Shown: positions 1 through 8,009 of the stretch, one piece after another
Position numbering within the stretch: position 1 is the stretch's first letter
Layout: each line of letters starts with the position of its first letter
NCBI GenBank assembly: GCA_021651055.1
Contig: JAJHOH010000001.1
Location: 2,790,001-2,854,000 of the forward strand
Reading direction: 5' to 3'
Length of the DNA stretch: 64,000 nt
DNA from: Candidatus Manganitrophus morganii
GTDB lineage: Bacteria > Nitrospirota > Nitrospiria > SBBL01 > Manganitrophaceae
Notes under the pieces: generated by a model
Told to the model about the DNA's origin: nothing
What the model saw: the letters and a program-made list of their open reading frames with translations, nothing else
Database searches by the model: none
Program-made: the position numbers and the translations under genes

Positions 1-1
1 C

Positions 2-1582
2 TGGGACATCGCCGACCAGCTACGCGGCGCGATGAACGCCGACGACTTCCGCGACTATATGTTGTCGTTCCTATTCTTGCGCTACCTCTCCGACAACTAC
101 GAGGCTGCGGCGCAGAAGGAGCTGGGGCGCGACTATCCCGCGCCGGCAAAAGACGAGCGGCGCGCGCCGCTGGCGATCTGGTACGACGCCAATGCCGAAG
201 ACGTTACCGACTTCGAGAAACAGATGCGTCTCAAAGTGCATTATGTGATCGAGCCGCAATACCTGTGGAGCAGCATCTATGAAATGGCGCGCACCCAGCA
301 CGACGACCTGCTGGATACCCTGTGGAAGGGCTTCAAGTACATAGAAGAGAAATCCTTTGCCAGCACTTTTCAGGGCCTGTTCTCCGAGATCAACCTGCAT
401 TCTGAGAAGCTGGGCAAGACGCCCAAGGCGCGCAATGAAAAGCTGTGCACCATTATAAAAAAAATCGCCGAGGGCATTGCCCAGTTCAGCACCACCACCG
501 ACATCCTCGGCGATGCCTATGAATACCTGCTAGGCGAGTTCGCCGCCGGGTCGGGTAAAAAGGCGGGCGAGTTCTACACCCCGCAGCAAATCTCCACGAT
601 TCTTTCCCGCATCGTGACGCTGGACAGCCAGGAACCGGCCACGGGCAAAAAGAAAAAACTCGATCAGGTGTACGACTTTGCCTGCGGTTCCGGCTCGCTG
701 CTGTTGAATGTCCGCAAGCAACTCGGCAAGGGCGGCATCGGCAAAATCTACGGCCAGGAAAAGAACATCACCACCTATAACCTGGCGCGCATGAACATGC
801 TGCTGCACGGAGTGAAAGATACCGAGTTCGAGATTCACCACGGCGACTCCTTGCTCAATGAGTGGGAAATCCTCAAAGAGATGAACCCGGCCAAAAAGCT
901 GCAATTCGATGCCGTGGTCGCCAACCCGCCTTTCAGTTACCGCTGGGAACCCAATGATGCGTTGGGCGAGGATTTCCGCTTCAAGAATTACGGCCTCGCC
1001 CCGAAATCGGCCGCCGACTTCGCTTTTCTGTTGCACGGCTTCCACTTCTTGAGTGACAGCGGTGTGATGGCAATCATTTTGCCCCACGGCGTGCTGTTCC
1101 GTGGCGGCGCGGAAGAGCGCATCCGCACCAAGCTGCTGAGAGACGGCCATATCGACACCGTGATCGGCCTGCCCGCCAACCTCTTTTTCTCCACCGGCAT
1201 CCCAGTTTGTATTCTGGTCCTAAAACGCTGCAAAAGACCCGATGACGTGTTGTTCATTAATGCATCCGAACATTTTGAAAAGGGCAAACGCCAAAACCGC
1301 CTGTTGCCGGAGCACATCGACAAGATTATCGAAGCCTATCAGTACCGCAGGGAAGATGAACGCTACTCACGACGTGTTTCAATGGAGGAAATAGAGAAAA
1401 ACGATTACAACCTGAATATCTCGCGTTACGTAAGCACAGCCACTCCTGAGGAACAAATTGACTTACAGGTGGTTAACACAGAATTGACAGACCTACAAAA
1501 TAGGATTGTTGAAAACACAAAGAAACATAATGAGTTTCTTAAAGAACTTGGTCTGCCACCCTTGCCTGGCAAAGAAGATTGA
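2..1582 (+). CDS. hsdM: Type I restriction-modification DNA methylase subunit, 5' end outside window
   Basis: This is the modification (M) subunit of a type I restriction system, which methylates adenine using S-adenosylmethionine. The reading frame is open to the first base and reads WDIADQLRGA before the first ATG at 32, which matches the usual HsdM N-terminus, so the gene starts upstream of the window. Counting from that ATG, the SAM-binding motif FACGSGS lies near residue 216 and the catalytic NPPF at about 298-301. The C-terminus (HNEFLKELGLPPL) looks complete. An hsdS gene would normally follow at once, but none does and no hsdR is seen, so the system is either split, with partners upstream, or partial. 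The family call is firm. Confidence 0.93.
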   Translation, partial: WDIADQLRGAMNADDFRDYMLSFLFLRYLSDNYEAAAQKELGRDYPAPAKDERRAPLAIWYDANAEDVTDFEKQMRLKVHYVIEPQYLWSSIYEMARTQHDDLLDTLWKGFKYIEEKSFASTFQGLFSEINLHSEKLGKTPKARNEKLCTIIKKIAEGIAQFSTTTDILGDAYEYLLGEFAAGSGKKAGEFYTPQQISTILSRIVTLDSQEPATGKKKKLDQVYDFACGSGSLLLNVRKQLGKGGIGKIYGQEKNITTYNLARMNMLLHGVKDTEFEIHHGDSLLNEWEILKEMNPAKKLQFDAVVANPPFSYRWEPNDALGEDFRFKNYGLAPKSAADFAFLLHGFHFLSDSGVMAIILPHGVLFRGGAEERIRTKLLRDGHIDTVIGLPANLFFSTGIPVCILVLKRCKRPDDVLFINASEHFEKGKRQNRLLPEHIDKIIEAYQYRREDERYSRRVSMEEIEKNDYNLNISRYVSTATPEEQIDLQVVNTELTDLQNRIVENTKKHNEFLKELGLPPLPGKED

Positions 1583-1834
1583 GTAGCGCTCATGGTCCGG
1601 GCCGGACCTAGAGATTAGATTGGTGTCAGGGGTCAGCTCTTGCGATCAAGCATTTCATTGCTCTGATTCCTCTGTCTAAAGCTTTCTATTTTTCATTGAA
1701 CCCCTTCTGAAAACGGCGTACCCTGAAGCGGCATGTGCGGCTTCATAAAAAAATAGGGACACCCCCCATTTATAGAAACTCAAAAGGCTTTCCACCATCC
1801 AACCATATCATCTTCTAGGAGATGCTAAAATCCG
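1583..1834. other. Intergenic gap where hsdS would be expected
   Basis: No gene is visible in these 252 bases. They contain short runs such as GGTGTCAGGGGTCAG (about 1621-1635) and AATAGGGACACCCCCCAT (about 1752-1769), which remind me of debris left at the edges of small transposons. No inverted repeat or transposase fragment could be shown, so this origin is a guess. Confidence 0.3.
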
Positions 1835-2938
1835 ATGCCCTACTATATAGATCTTTTCTCTCCTGAAACCCATGCGGCTTTCGCCGCATCGTCCCGCGAT
1901 ATCTCCGGATTCCGTATCCGACATAAAAACATGGCCGAAAGAATCAAGCCCGGCGATGTCTTCATTTGTTACCTCACCCGGTTGTCTCGCTGGTTCGGGG
2001 TATTGGAAGTAATCGAAGGCCCATTCATTGATAACAAGCCTATTTTCGTTCCGGAAAATGACCCTTTCGTGGTCCGATTTCGAGTTCGGCCCACCGTGTG
2101 GCTTGATATTGATCAAGGCATTTCCATCCACGAGAACGTCATCTGGACCGGCCTGTCATTTACACGGGATTTAAATAAAGATTCTCTGAGTTGGACCGGG
2201 AAGGTTCGAGGCAGCCTCGTCCGGCTCGACGATTCAGATGGTAAATTTCTATCGAAGAGACTCATGGCCCAGGTGGCTTCTCCAAAACCCTATCCACTGA
2301 GCGAACAGGATGTGCGAAAGCTTGCTACTCACAAGGTGAATCGAACGGACAAAGTGATTAACGTTTCTGTCCCTGAAGATACGGGTGCTCTTGAAACTGC
2401 CGGAGTCATCCCGGCGGAAGAAATCCGTGAATCTCTTCGCATTCAGGCATTAATCGCATCAATAGGAGCGCAAATGGGGATGTCGATTTGGCTCCCGCGC
2501 GCCGATCGCGCAGGAGTCCTGAAGGGATGGAAAAACGAATCCGACAGCTTACTTGATCGCCTTCCCCTGAACTACGATGACACAACGCTTCGCACCATCG
2601 AGCAGATCGATGTCCTATGGCTCCGAGGCCGTTCTATTGTCCGGGCATTCGAAGTGGAGCACACCACTTCTGTATACTCGGGAATTCTTCGAATGGCGGA
2701 CCTTTTGGCGCTCCAGCCCAACATGGATATTAAGCTCCACATTGTCGCTCCGGAAGCGAAGCGTGAAAAAGTGTTTCAAGAAATTCGGCGCCCGGTATTT
2801 TCTCTTCTTGAAAAAGGTCCGCTGGCTGAGAGCTGCACTTATCTCTCGTATGATAGTCTTCGCGAGTTAGCGAAGGAGCGGCACCTTTCGCACCTTTCAG
2901 ACACAGTGCTTGATGAATACACTGAAGAAGCAGAGTAA
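1835..2938 (+). CDS. EVE/PUA-like domain protein with C-terminal PD-(D/E)XK-like nuclease domain
   Basis: The N-terminal part (about residues 1-145) resembles an EVE/PUA-like fold: it starts MPYYIDLFSP and has GDVFICYLTRLSRWFGVLEV at about 39-58. EVE domains are known readers of modified bases in modification-dependent restriction enzymes. The C-terminal part (about 200-345) carries IDVLW, then AFEVEHTTSVYSGILRMADL, a D...ExE arrangement typical of PD-(D/E)XK endonucleases. I infer a nuclease that cuts DNA with modified bases. It lies just after hsdM on the same strand, which fits a defence locus. No catalytic lysine outside this motif was confirmed. A non-nuclease sensor role remains possible. 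Confidence 0.65.
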   Translation: MPYYIDLFSPETHAAFAASSRDISGFRIRHKNMAERIKPGDVFICYLTRLSRWFGVLEVIEGPFIDNKPIFVPENDPFVVRFRVRPTVWLDIDQGISIHENVIWTGLSFTRDLNKDSLSWTGKVRGSLVRLDDSDGKFLSKRLMAQVASPKPYPLSEQDVRKLATHKVNRTDKVINVSVPEDTGALETAGVIPAEEIRESLRIQALIASIGAQMGMSIWLPRADRAGVLKGWKNESDSLLDRLPLNYDDTTLRTIEQIDVLWLRGRSIVRAFEVEHTTSVYSGILRMADLLALQPNMDIKLHIVAPEAKREKVFQEIRRPVFSLLEKGPLAESCTYLSYDSLRELAKERHLSHLSDTVLDEYTEEAE

Positions 2939-3071
2939 CGGTTGAATACGATTGGGCGGCTCAGCAACTTTCTCCAAAAATAGAATTCGAGATTGACTCA
3001 GTGCCGGCAAAATAAGCCTGGAGAGCCGAGCTCTGTTCCAGCGAGATACTTTTAGCCGCGAGGGAGACTTT

Positions 3072-3455
3072 TTGAAAAGCGATTTGGAAAAAGCCGCGAA
3101 CGGAAACAGGCTACAGGGTAAGGCACTCGACCAAGCTAGCACCATTCTCGCCGATGTTCGAAAGCAAATTCAGAAGGCTGCAGGTAAAGACCCGATTTTA
3201 CTATTCCATATACGGCGATATGTGGCCAGGAAATTAATATATGATGAACGGGGAACACCGATGCAACGAAGAGCTCTCAAAGAAAAAAAGAGAATTCAGC
3301 AGGCCAATGCATGTGCTGATTGTAAAAGCCCGTTGACTGCCAAAGGCGCTGTGCTCGATCGCTTAACTGCACTCGATGGATACACCGAGAGTAATACACG
3401 GCTTCTTTGCCCATTATGCGATTCGAGGATTCAAAGTGACCGCGGATTTAAATAA
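3072..3455 (+). CDS. Small zinc-ribbon protein, degenerate HNH-like
   Basis: The gene encodes 127 residues from a TTG at 3072, with GGGAG about 5 bases upstream; no better start is seen. The C-terminal third has two CxxC pairs (CADC near 83 and CPLC near 115) separated by about 30 residues, with VLDRLTALDGYTESN between them. In HNH nucleases this position usually reads DH-x-x-P-L-x-x-GG. Here the histidine is arginine, so the fold may remain while catalysis is lost. The N-terminal half is charged and helical. It follows the EVE-nuclease gene by 133 bases on the same strand and could be a DNA-binding partner. The function is not known. Confidence 0.55.
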   Translation: MKSDLEKAANGNRLQGKALDQASTILADVRKQIQKAAGKDPILLFHIRRYVARKLIYDERGTPMQRRALKEKKRIQQANACADCKSPLTAKGAVLDRLTALDGYTESNTRLLCPLCDSRIQSDRGFK

Positions 3456-3483
3456 GAAAATGTTTAGGTGCCAAGTCTGGAAA

Positions 3484-3625
3484 TTTGACTTCTAAATGAA
3501 CCCTCCTGGATCGCCGACGATGGTTTCCTCAGATGGGTGGTTCGTCGTCTTGGTGAACCACGCGCAAGGCCGCGTCATCGAAACCCGCCATCACGTCTGC
3601 GGCTCGTATAAAGAGATCTTTAAGC
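3484..3625 (+). pseudogene. DUF429 gene fragment 1 (5' end only, with indels)
   Basis: This stretch matches the beginning of the DUF429 fragment at 4800-5110 closely at the DNA level: it shares the TGGATCGCCG block, then TGGTTCGTCGTC, then a long run through GAAACCCGCCATCACGTCTG. Small insertions and deletions break the frame near its start. Similarity ends near 3625, after KEIFK. Only about 45 codons of a family usually well over 200 residues long remain. Confidence 0.6.
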
Positions 3626-3666
3626 CTCCCCCGGCAAGTTTTTGGAGCGAGAGAATGGTCTCTCCC

Positions 3667-3692
3667 TTGACCCTTAGTAACCATGCTATACT
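3667..3692 (+). promoter_or_regulatory. Possible promoter upstream of the putative toxin pair
   Basis: TTGACC at 3667-3672 is followed 14 bases later by TATACT at 3687-3692, with TG one base before the -10 (extended -10). The spacer is short for a sigma-70 promoter, so the extended -10 carries the call. The next gene starts about 145 bases downstream. Confidence 0.3.
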
Positions 3693-3837
3693 TCAGCGAA
3701 AGTGATTTTCAGCGGCATGGGTGATGCATTAGCACATGGATTCCTAAAACGAGAAAATACTTGGAGACCGAATAAATCGTCATCACAGATCGAATCGAGA
3801 TTAATCCAAAAATAAGGAAAAGAGTCGGCAGGGTGCG

Positions 3838-4140
3838 ATGATTGACCGCGTGACTTCCAAGAACGGCATCGCCATTCGACTCACCGATGAACGATGGGCG
3901 CATATCACGGAAGAGCATTGTGAGCTGGCCGGATTACGCTCGGAGGTGGTGGCGACCGTGTTGCAACCGGAGCGTATCCTGCTCGGCGGCGACGGCGAGC
4001 TGATCGCCGTCCGCGAACTGGAAGAGGGCAAGCATCTCGCGGTTGTCTATCGAGAGGGGTCGAATGACGGTTTTATCATTACCGCGTTCCTGACTCGAAG
4101 AGTCCGGTCGCTTGCAAAGAGGAGACAGGTATGGCCATAA
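3838..4140 (+). CDS. Small protein resembling DUF4258/PBECR-type nuclease toxins
   Basis: This 100-residue protein has a core pattern of WAHITEEH near residues 20-27, a central strand pair (HLAVVYREG near 65) and a final strand with FIITAFLTRR near 78-87. These resemble small barnase/RelE-like toxin families such as DUF4258 and PBECR. The stop overlaps the next gene's start by about 10 bases, so the two are translationally coupled, as in toxin-antitoxin pairs. The toxin role is inferred from size, pattern and pairing; no catalytic residue set is proved. Confidence 0.55.
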   Translation: MIDRVTSKNGIAIRLTDERWAHITEEHCELAGLRSEVVATVLQPERILLGGDGELIAVRELEEGKHLAVVYREGSNDGFIITAFLTRRVRSLAKRRQVWP

Positions 4141-4373
4141 CTGATTTTCAGGAATATTTGAAACTGATTCCGGCCGTCAACCGGGCGCCGCAGCACGCGG
4201 TCTGGCTGACGTACGACGCCGAGGCGGACACACTGTATGTGAATTACAAGAAGCCGAGCTACGCCACTGACAGCGAAATGACGGACGACGATGTGATCGT
4301 CCGGTATGAAGGCGATGAGGTCATCGGTTTTACCGTTTTGCACGCGAGCAAACGGGCCAAGAAAACCACATAA
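4131..4373 (+). CDS. DUF2283 family protein, possible antitoxin
   Basis: The gene encodes 80 residues. From residue 22 it reads VWLTYDAEADTLYVNYKK, followed by DVIVRYEGDEVIGFTVLHAS, the typical short repeat of DUF2283 proteins. It overlaps the preceding toxin-like gene, which suggests that it neutralises it. The N-terminal about 20 residues are an extra helix absent from the second DUF2283 gene at 4576. The family call is good; the antitoxin role is inferred from context. Confidence 0.65.
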   Translation: MAITDFQEYLKLIPAVNRAPQHAVWLTYDAEADTLYVNYKKPSYATDSEMTDDDVIVRYEGDEVIGFTVLHASKRAKKTT

Positions 4374-4407
4374 AAGGCATCGGTTTTTATAGAACAAAAA
4401 AGGGACA

Positions 4408-4450
4408 GTCTACTTTAAATGAAACCCTCTTGGATCGCCGGGGACGAATC
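4408..4450 (+). pseudogene. DUF429 gene fragment 2 (about 25-40 bases)
   Basis: The run CCCTCTTGGATCGCCGG repeats the opening of the two other DUF429 fragments (3484 and 4800). It is preceded by AAAGGGACAGTCTACTTT. Similarity is lost after about 40 bases, so this is only the head of the gene. Confidence 0.45.
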
Positions 4451-4575
4451 CGACCGTGGCGACGTTGGAGCGGATTCTACTGGCACTGGGGAAGAGGCTG
4501 GAACTGGAGGTGGCCTAGAGGAGTGAAACATTAGACTGAGTTGCTTGGACAAACTGCCAAATATTGGAAGAAACC

Positions 4576-4770
4576 ATGAAAGTGAAATATGATCAGGAAG
4601 TGGATGTGCTGACGATTCAATTCAGCAGCGCCCCCGTTGAAGAAAGCGATGAGGATAAGCCCGGTATTATTCTTGATTATGACAAAGACGGAAACGTCGT
4701 CGGCATCGAAATCCTCAATGCATCGAAACGGATGGAGAACCCTCGCGCGCTTGAATATGCGATCGCTTGA
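4576..4770 (+). CDS. DUF2283 family protein, stand-alone
   Basis: The gene encodes 64 residues from ATG 4576, chosen because GGAAG lies 5 bases upstream; a TTG at 4564 would only add four residues. The sequence MKVKYDQEVDVLTIQF, then GIILDYDKDGNVVGIEIL, is a standard DUF2283 protein. No toxin-like gene precedes it directly. It lies between two DUF429 heads. DUF2283 proteins are often found beside small toxin-like genes, but here any partner is missing. Confidence 0.7.
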   Translation: MKVKYDQEVDVLTIQFSSAPVEESDEDKPGIILDYDKDGNVVGIEILNASKRMENPRALEYAIA

Positions 4771-5114
4771 AAGAAAACGTTTCCTCGAATACCCCAGTTG
4801 TAACACCCTCTTGGATCGCCGGCGTCGATGGTTTTCGTGGTGAGTGGTTCGTCGTCCTGGCAAACCACGCGCAAGGGCGCGTCATCGAAACCCGCCATCA
4901 CGTCTGCGGCTCGTTTAAAGAAGTGTTAAATCTCACCCCTGCTCCGAAAGTCATCGCCATCGACATCCCGATCGGCCTTTTAGACACGCCGGAGATCGGA
5001 GGCCGGCAATGCGACCGGGAGGCAAGGCGCCTTCTGAAGCCCCCGCGCGCCAGCAGCGTCTTCTCGCCGCCGATCCGGAAATATCTTCCAGCCCAGAACC
5101 ATCCCCATTATTAA
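4767..5114 (+). pseudogene. DUF429 gene fragment 3 (N-terminal half)
   Basis: An open frame of 115 codons reads WIAGVDGFRGEWFVVLANH, APKVIAIDIPIGLLD, then GGRQCDREARRLL and ASSVFSPPIR, the first half of a DUF429 family protein (predicted nuclease of the RNase H fold). The frame then runs into unrelated sequence and stops. The conserved aspartates of the first half are kept, but the C-terminal half is missing, so it is most likely a remnant. No start codon with a ribosome site precedes WIAG; the TTG at 4767 overlaps the stop of the DUF2283 gene. Confidence 0.7.
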
Positions 5115-5181
5115 TTCTTAGCATGTTTCATTGATCCTTTTCCCGCGGTTTGGCTAAGTATCGCAAACCATGTTTTTCATC

Positions 5182-5210
5182 TTGCCAACTTTTTCTTAAT
5201 TATGTATTCT
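5182..5210 (+). promoter_or_regulatory. Sigma-70-like promoter for the 5285 barrel gene
   Basis: TTGCCA at 5182-5187, a spacer of exactly 17 bases, and TATTCT at 5205-5210. The start codon lies 75 bases downstream. The match is 5 of 6 and 4 of 6. Confidence 0.5.
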
Positions 5211-5284
5211 GTGCCGGACTATTCCGGGCCGCTAGGCTGAGAACTTGAATAACAAGACCACTCAAACGCAGACGGGGAGATCAC

Positions 5285-6211
5285 ATGGCACAGTCACTGA
5301 GGATGGTGTTTCGATGGCATCGCTCATTTCTTTTCACGGTCATTGGCCTCTTTATGATATTGCAGTCGGGACAGGCTTTCGGACATGTGATGTTCGGAGA
5401 TCCGACATCGTCGATCGGCGGCACGAACCGGTTCAGCCTTTCGGTCGGCGGAGGGGGCGTGATCACACAGAAGTTTATATTCAACGATCCGTCATATACC
5501 TACGTCACGCCGACACAAAGACTTGTGTTCGAGGGGCTGGAAGACTCAGACGACCCGGAGGCGGACTCCGACGAGTTTAAGGGGGAACACATCTTCCTGA
5601 CCGGGGCTTACCGGTTCGGGGCGGCGGGAGAGATTTTCTTGACGGTCGGACAGATGCGGCTTAAAGAAGAGCCTTTCGACGGAGAGCTGGGGCTAATTTG
5701 GGGGGGAGGGGTGCGCATCAGCCCCCCGCAGCCGGGACCGTTTAAGGCCGGTTTGGTTCTCCAAGCATTCAGCGGAAGAACAAAAGATGAGGGCTACGAC
5801 GTTCTGATCAACGGATTTCGGAACAATCCGAACGGGTCGACCTTCGTATTTTCCGAGGGGAGCGGTGAGAATGAAATCAAATATTCCGGATTAAGCGCCA
5901 TGATCGGGATGAGCGCGCAACACTTTGCCAGTTTTCATCCCTATATCGGTTTGATGATTACTACTTTAAAAGGGAACGAGAAGGGCTCCGTCTCCGGAAA
6001 CGGCAATGTAAATGATTGTGTCGTTGGGGTTACCTGCACCAATACCCAGGAGCCGTTTACCGCTTCTTGGGACATGGATTTCGAATTGAATACAATGATC
6101 GGGGGGATCATCGGGTTTCAATTCAGCCCGGACGGTCCGTTTACGGTCACGGTCGAGGGCCAGGTCGGGCCGCAGACCGCTTTTTATGTTTCGGGCGGAA
6201 TGCAGTTTTAG
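5285..6211 (+). CDS. Predicted outer-membrane beta-barrel protein
   Basis: The gene encodes 308 residues. A signal peptide occupies about residues 1-33 (hydrophobic FLFTVIGLFMILQSG, cleavage likely after AFG or AFGH). The rest alternates polar and aromatic strands with many glycines, contains acidic loops (DSDDPEADSDEFKGE near 80), and ends in a C-terminal phenylalanine (GGMQF), the usual outer-membrane barrel insertion signal. A ribosome site GGGGAG lies 6 bases before ATG 5285, and a promoter is visible upstream. I do not recognise the family. Confidence 0.7.
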   Translation: MAQSLRMVFRWHRSFLFTVIGLFMILQSGQAFGHVMFGDPTSSIGGTNRFSLSVGGGGVITQKFIFNDPSYTYVTPTQRLVFEGLEDSDDPEADSDEFKGEHIFLTGAYRFGAAGEIFLTVGQMRLKEEPFDGELGLIWGGGVRISPPQPGPFKAGLVLQAFSGRTKDEGYDVLINGFRNNPNGSTFVFSEGSGENEIKYSGLSAMIGMSAQHFASFHPYIGLMITTLKGNEKGSVSGNGNVNDCVVGVTCTNTQEPFTASWDMDFELNTMIGGIIGFQFSPDGPFTVTVEGQVGPQTAFYVSGGMQF

Positions 6212-6236
6212 GGACGATTCGTTAATAGGGTAGGTC

Positions 6237-6521
6237 ATGCACCCGGAAGCAGAACGTTTAGATGAAGTAAAAACTTTTATTGTGGCGCTGGTTCGGCGCG
6301 GGGGCGGCGAGGCCGTTTCCCTCGACGCCATTCGGACCGCCCTGCAAACGCACCCCTTGATCCCCCTCTGCTATCGCAGCGAGGAGCCGGGGCTGTTGGC
6401 CTTCGAGCGCGCGGCCAAGCAGAAGAATTTCAACAACCTGGTCGGGGAATATTTGGTGGAGCTGGTGAGGGATGGGGAGTTGGTGTATGAGCCTTCGGAG
6501 AAGGGATACCGGTGTGCATAG
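6237..6521 (+). CDS. Small hypothetical protein
   Basis: The gene encodes 94 residues and starts 25 bases after the barrel gene. The sequence is mainly helical (KTFIVALVRRGGG, then DAIRTALQTHP) and ends in a beta-hairpin-like ELVYEPSEKGYR. The pattern helix, AIRTAL, helix, then hairpin resembles a small winged-helix, but no family was recognised. Co-transcription with the barrel is likely because no terminator lies between them. Confidence 0.5.
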   Translation: MHPEAERLDEVKTFIVALVRRGGGEAVSLDAIRTALQTHPLIPLCYRSEEPGLLAFERAAKQKNFNNLVGEYLVELVRDGELVYEPSEKGYRCA

Positions 6522-6555
6522 GCGGGCGGTCATGTTTGATAAAGATAGTTATTCG

Positions 6556-6740
6556 AATGGGGCTCTTCGCCCCAAGCCCCACCACGGGGGTTGCGTGCCC
6601 AACCCCCTTTGGATTCCCAGGGCAGCCGGGGGGCAAGTACCCCCCCAGCTCCCCCCGTCTACGGTCAGAACTCGCACACCCACGGAAGTACACCGCTGGA
6701 GTGTGCTTTAGACAGCTGACCTTGTAGGGTAGGTGGAACG
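6556..6740 (-). repeat. GC-rich dispersed repeat, copy A (partial, diverged)
   Basis: It shares with copies B, C and D the GGGCTTCGCCCC-like end, the GGATTCCCAGGGCAGC block, the ACGGTCAGAACTCGC block and the GGTAGGTGGAACG end. It is the most diverged copy and is taken to run opposite to B and D. An 11-bp inverted repeat, GTGGGCTGCTG/CAGCAGCCCAC (6753-6763 and 6811-6821), follows it. Confidence 0.7.
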
Positions 6741-6865
6741 ATTTGATTTGTAGTGGGCTGCTGCGTCCTCGCTCCACCCATCCCCCAGTGGGGCCCTTGC
6801 GCTGCGGGCACAGCAGCCCACAAGAGATCACCCAGTAATTCTAAGAATTCAAATCAAAACCAAAT

Positions 6866-7169
6866 AGCAAAGAGCCTGCGCGTCAAGGACGTCCTGTGTC
6901 CCTCATCCCCCTGCGTTCTTCTGTCCAGACGTTTCATCTACCAAATCAGGTCACCATTGTTTGAAGCACAATCCACGGTGCTCTTCCGTGCGTTGTGCGA
7001 GTTGTGACCGTGGGGGGTGCTGGGGGGCGGCAGCCCCCGCTGCCCTGGGAATCCGAAGGGGGGTGGGCACGCATCCCCCGCGGCGGGGGTGTGGGGCGAG
7101 CAGCCCCACGACTTTGATCTTGCGATTGATCCTCGCAGGTGGGGCTCGGGGCAACGCCCCCTTCCAATC
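6866..7169 (+). repeat. GC-rich dispersed repeat, copy B
   Basis: This 304-base copy is nearly identical to copy D over its central part, from CAAATCAGGTCACCATTG through TGCTGGGGGGCGGCAGC to the GCCCC end. It lies just past the 3' end of the oxygenase gene. The GC-rich half can form several strong hairpins. Confidence 0.8.
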
Positions 7170-7911
7170 ATCCCCCCTCTTCCTGAAACCCCCCGGCCCG
7201 ATAGGTCAACACCAACGTATCCCGATAGCCCCCCTCGGCGACCGGCAGGATCGGCGTCGATTCGTGAATCACCCGCGTGTCGTCGAGCAAGAGGAGCGTC
7301 CAGGGTTCTGTTAAGGTAAACCGCTTGCCGTTCGATCCGGCCGCCTCGAAGATCCGGCTCTCTCCCCCTTTGATGTTCACCCGCCCCACCAGAAAGATCG
7401 CCACGAAATCGACCCCGTCGCGATGGGCCCCTTCCGGCGTCGGCCGGCCGATGCCGTGGGCGGTGTCGATCCGGAACGGGTGCGCTTCCACATACCAGGG
7501 TTGCGGGCCTTTGATTGTGGAACAGAGCTGCCCGATCACCTGAAGCAGCCGCGTCCAGGCCGGCGCCGCGACGGTGGCCGGGGCGATCGGCTCGAAGAGA
7601 CGCTTCATCCCCCCATGCAGGGCGTTGTAGTCGAGCGGCTGCCAGTGGGCCCGGTGCGGCGCCTGCGTGACCTCCTTCCCCTCCACCACAAAACAGGAGT
7701 GACGCCGCCGCCGGTAAGGGACGGTATCTTTCAGATAGGGATCGAGCGGCAGGTCGTTCCAAGCCGGCGCAAGCGCTTCCAATTCCGAGGAGGTGCAACG
7801 GGCGAACGTACAAACGTCGGAGGGGCGCAGCACCGCGTAACCGTGAGACTGCAGCGCATCCGGCAGCTGATCGGGTTTCGAAAAGGGGGGAGGAAGGATG
7901 GCGCTTGGCAT
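7168..7911 (-). CDS. 2OG-Fe dioxygenase family protein
   Basis: This gene encodes 247 residues counted from ATG 7911 (MPSAILPPPF), the first ATG after which the sequence looks coding; an in-frame ATG at 7998 would add 29 unlikely residues. The motif AHRDGVDF gives the iron-binding H-x-D, VIHESTP supplies the distal histidine, and RDTLVLTYR the arginine that usually holds 2-oxoglutarate. The layout fits the 2OG-Fe_Oxy_2 type. The substrate is not known; some relatives hydroxylate free amino acids. No strong ribosome site precedes the start. The gene is bracketed by inverted copies B and C of the GC-rich repeat. Confidence 0.8.
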   Translation of the reverse strand: MPSAILPPPFSKPDQLPDALQSHGYAVLRPSDVCTFARCTSSELEALAPAWNDLPLDPYLKDTVPYRRRRHSCFVVEGKEVTQAPHRAHWQPLDYNALHGGMKRLFEPIAPATVAAPAWTRLLQVIGQLCSTIKGPQPWYVEAHPFRIDTAHGIGRPTPEGAHRDGVDFVAIFLVGRVNIKGGESRIFEAAGSNGKRFTLTEPWTLLLLDDTRVIHESTPILPVAEGGYRDTLVLTYRAGGFQEEGG

Positions 7912-8009
7912 CGTGAGTTCGGGTTTAAACCTCCAAAAAAGGGGTCTGCTCCTGCACAGGGAATGGAAGAGAATACCCCCAAACAAAATTGAAATCAATC
8001 ACCTTTTGA

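Noticed and set aside
1618-1770. Short transposon-end-like runs after hsdM
   Set aside because: No inverted repeats, target duplications or transposase were found, so no mobile element is called.
6938-7813. Minus-strand frame of 291 codons overlapping the oxygenase gene in another register
   Set aside because: The oxygenase frame has all iron-ligand motifs; this one runs through repeat DNA at its 3' end.
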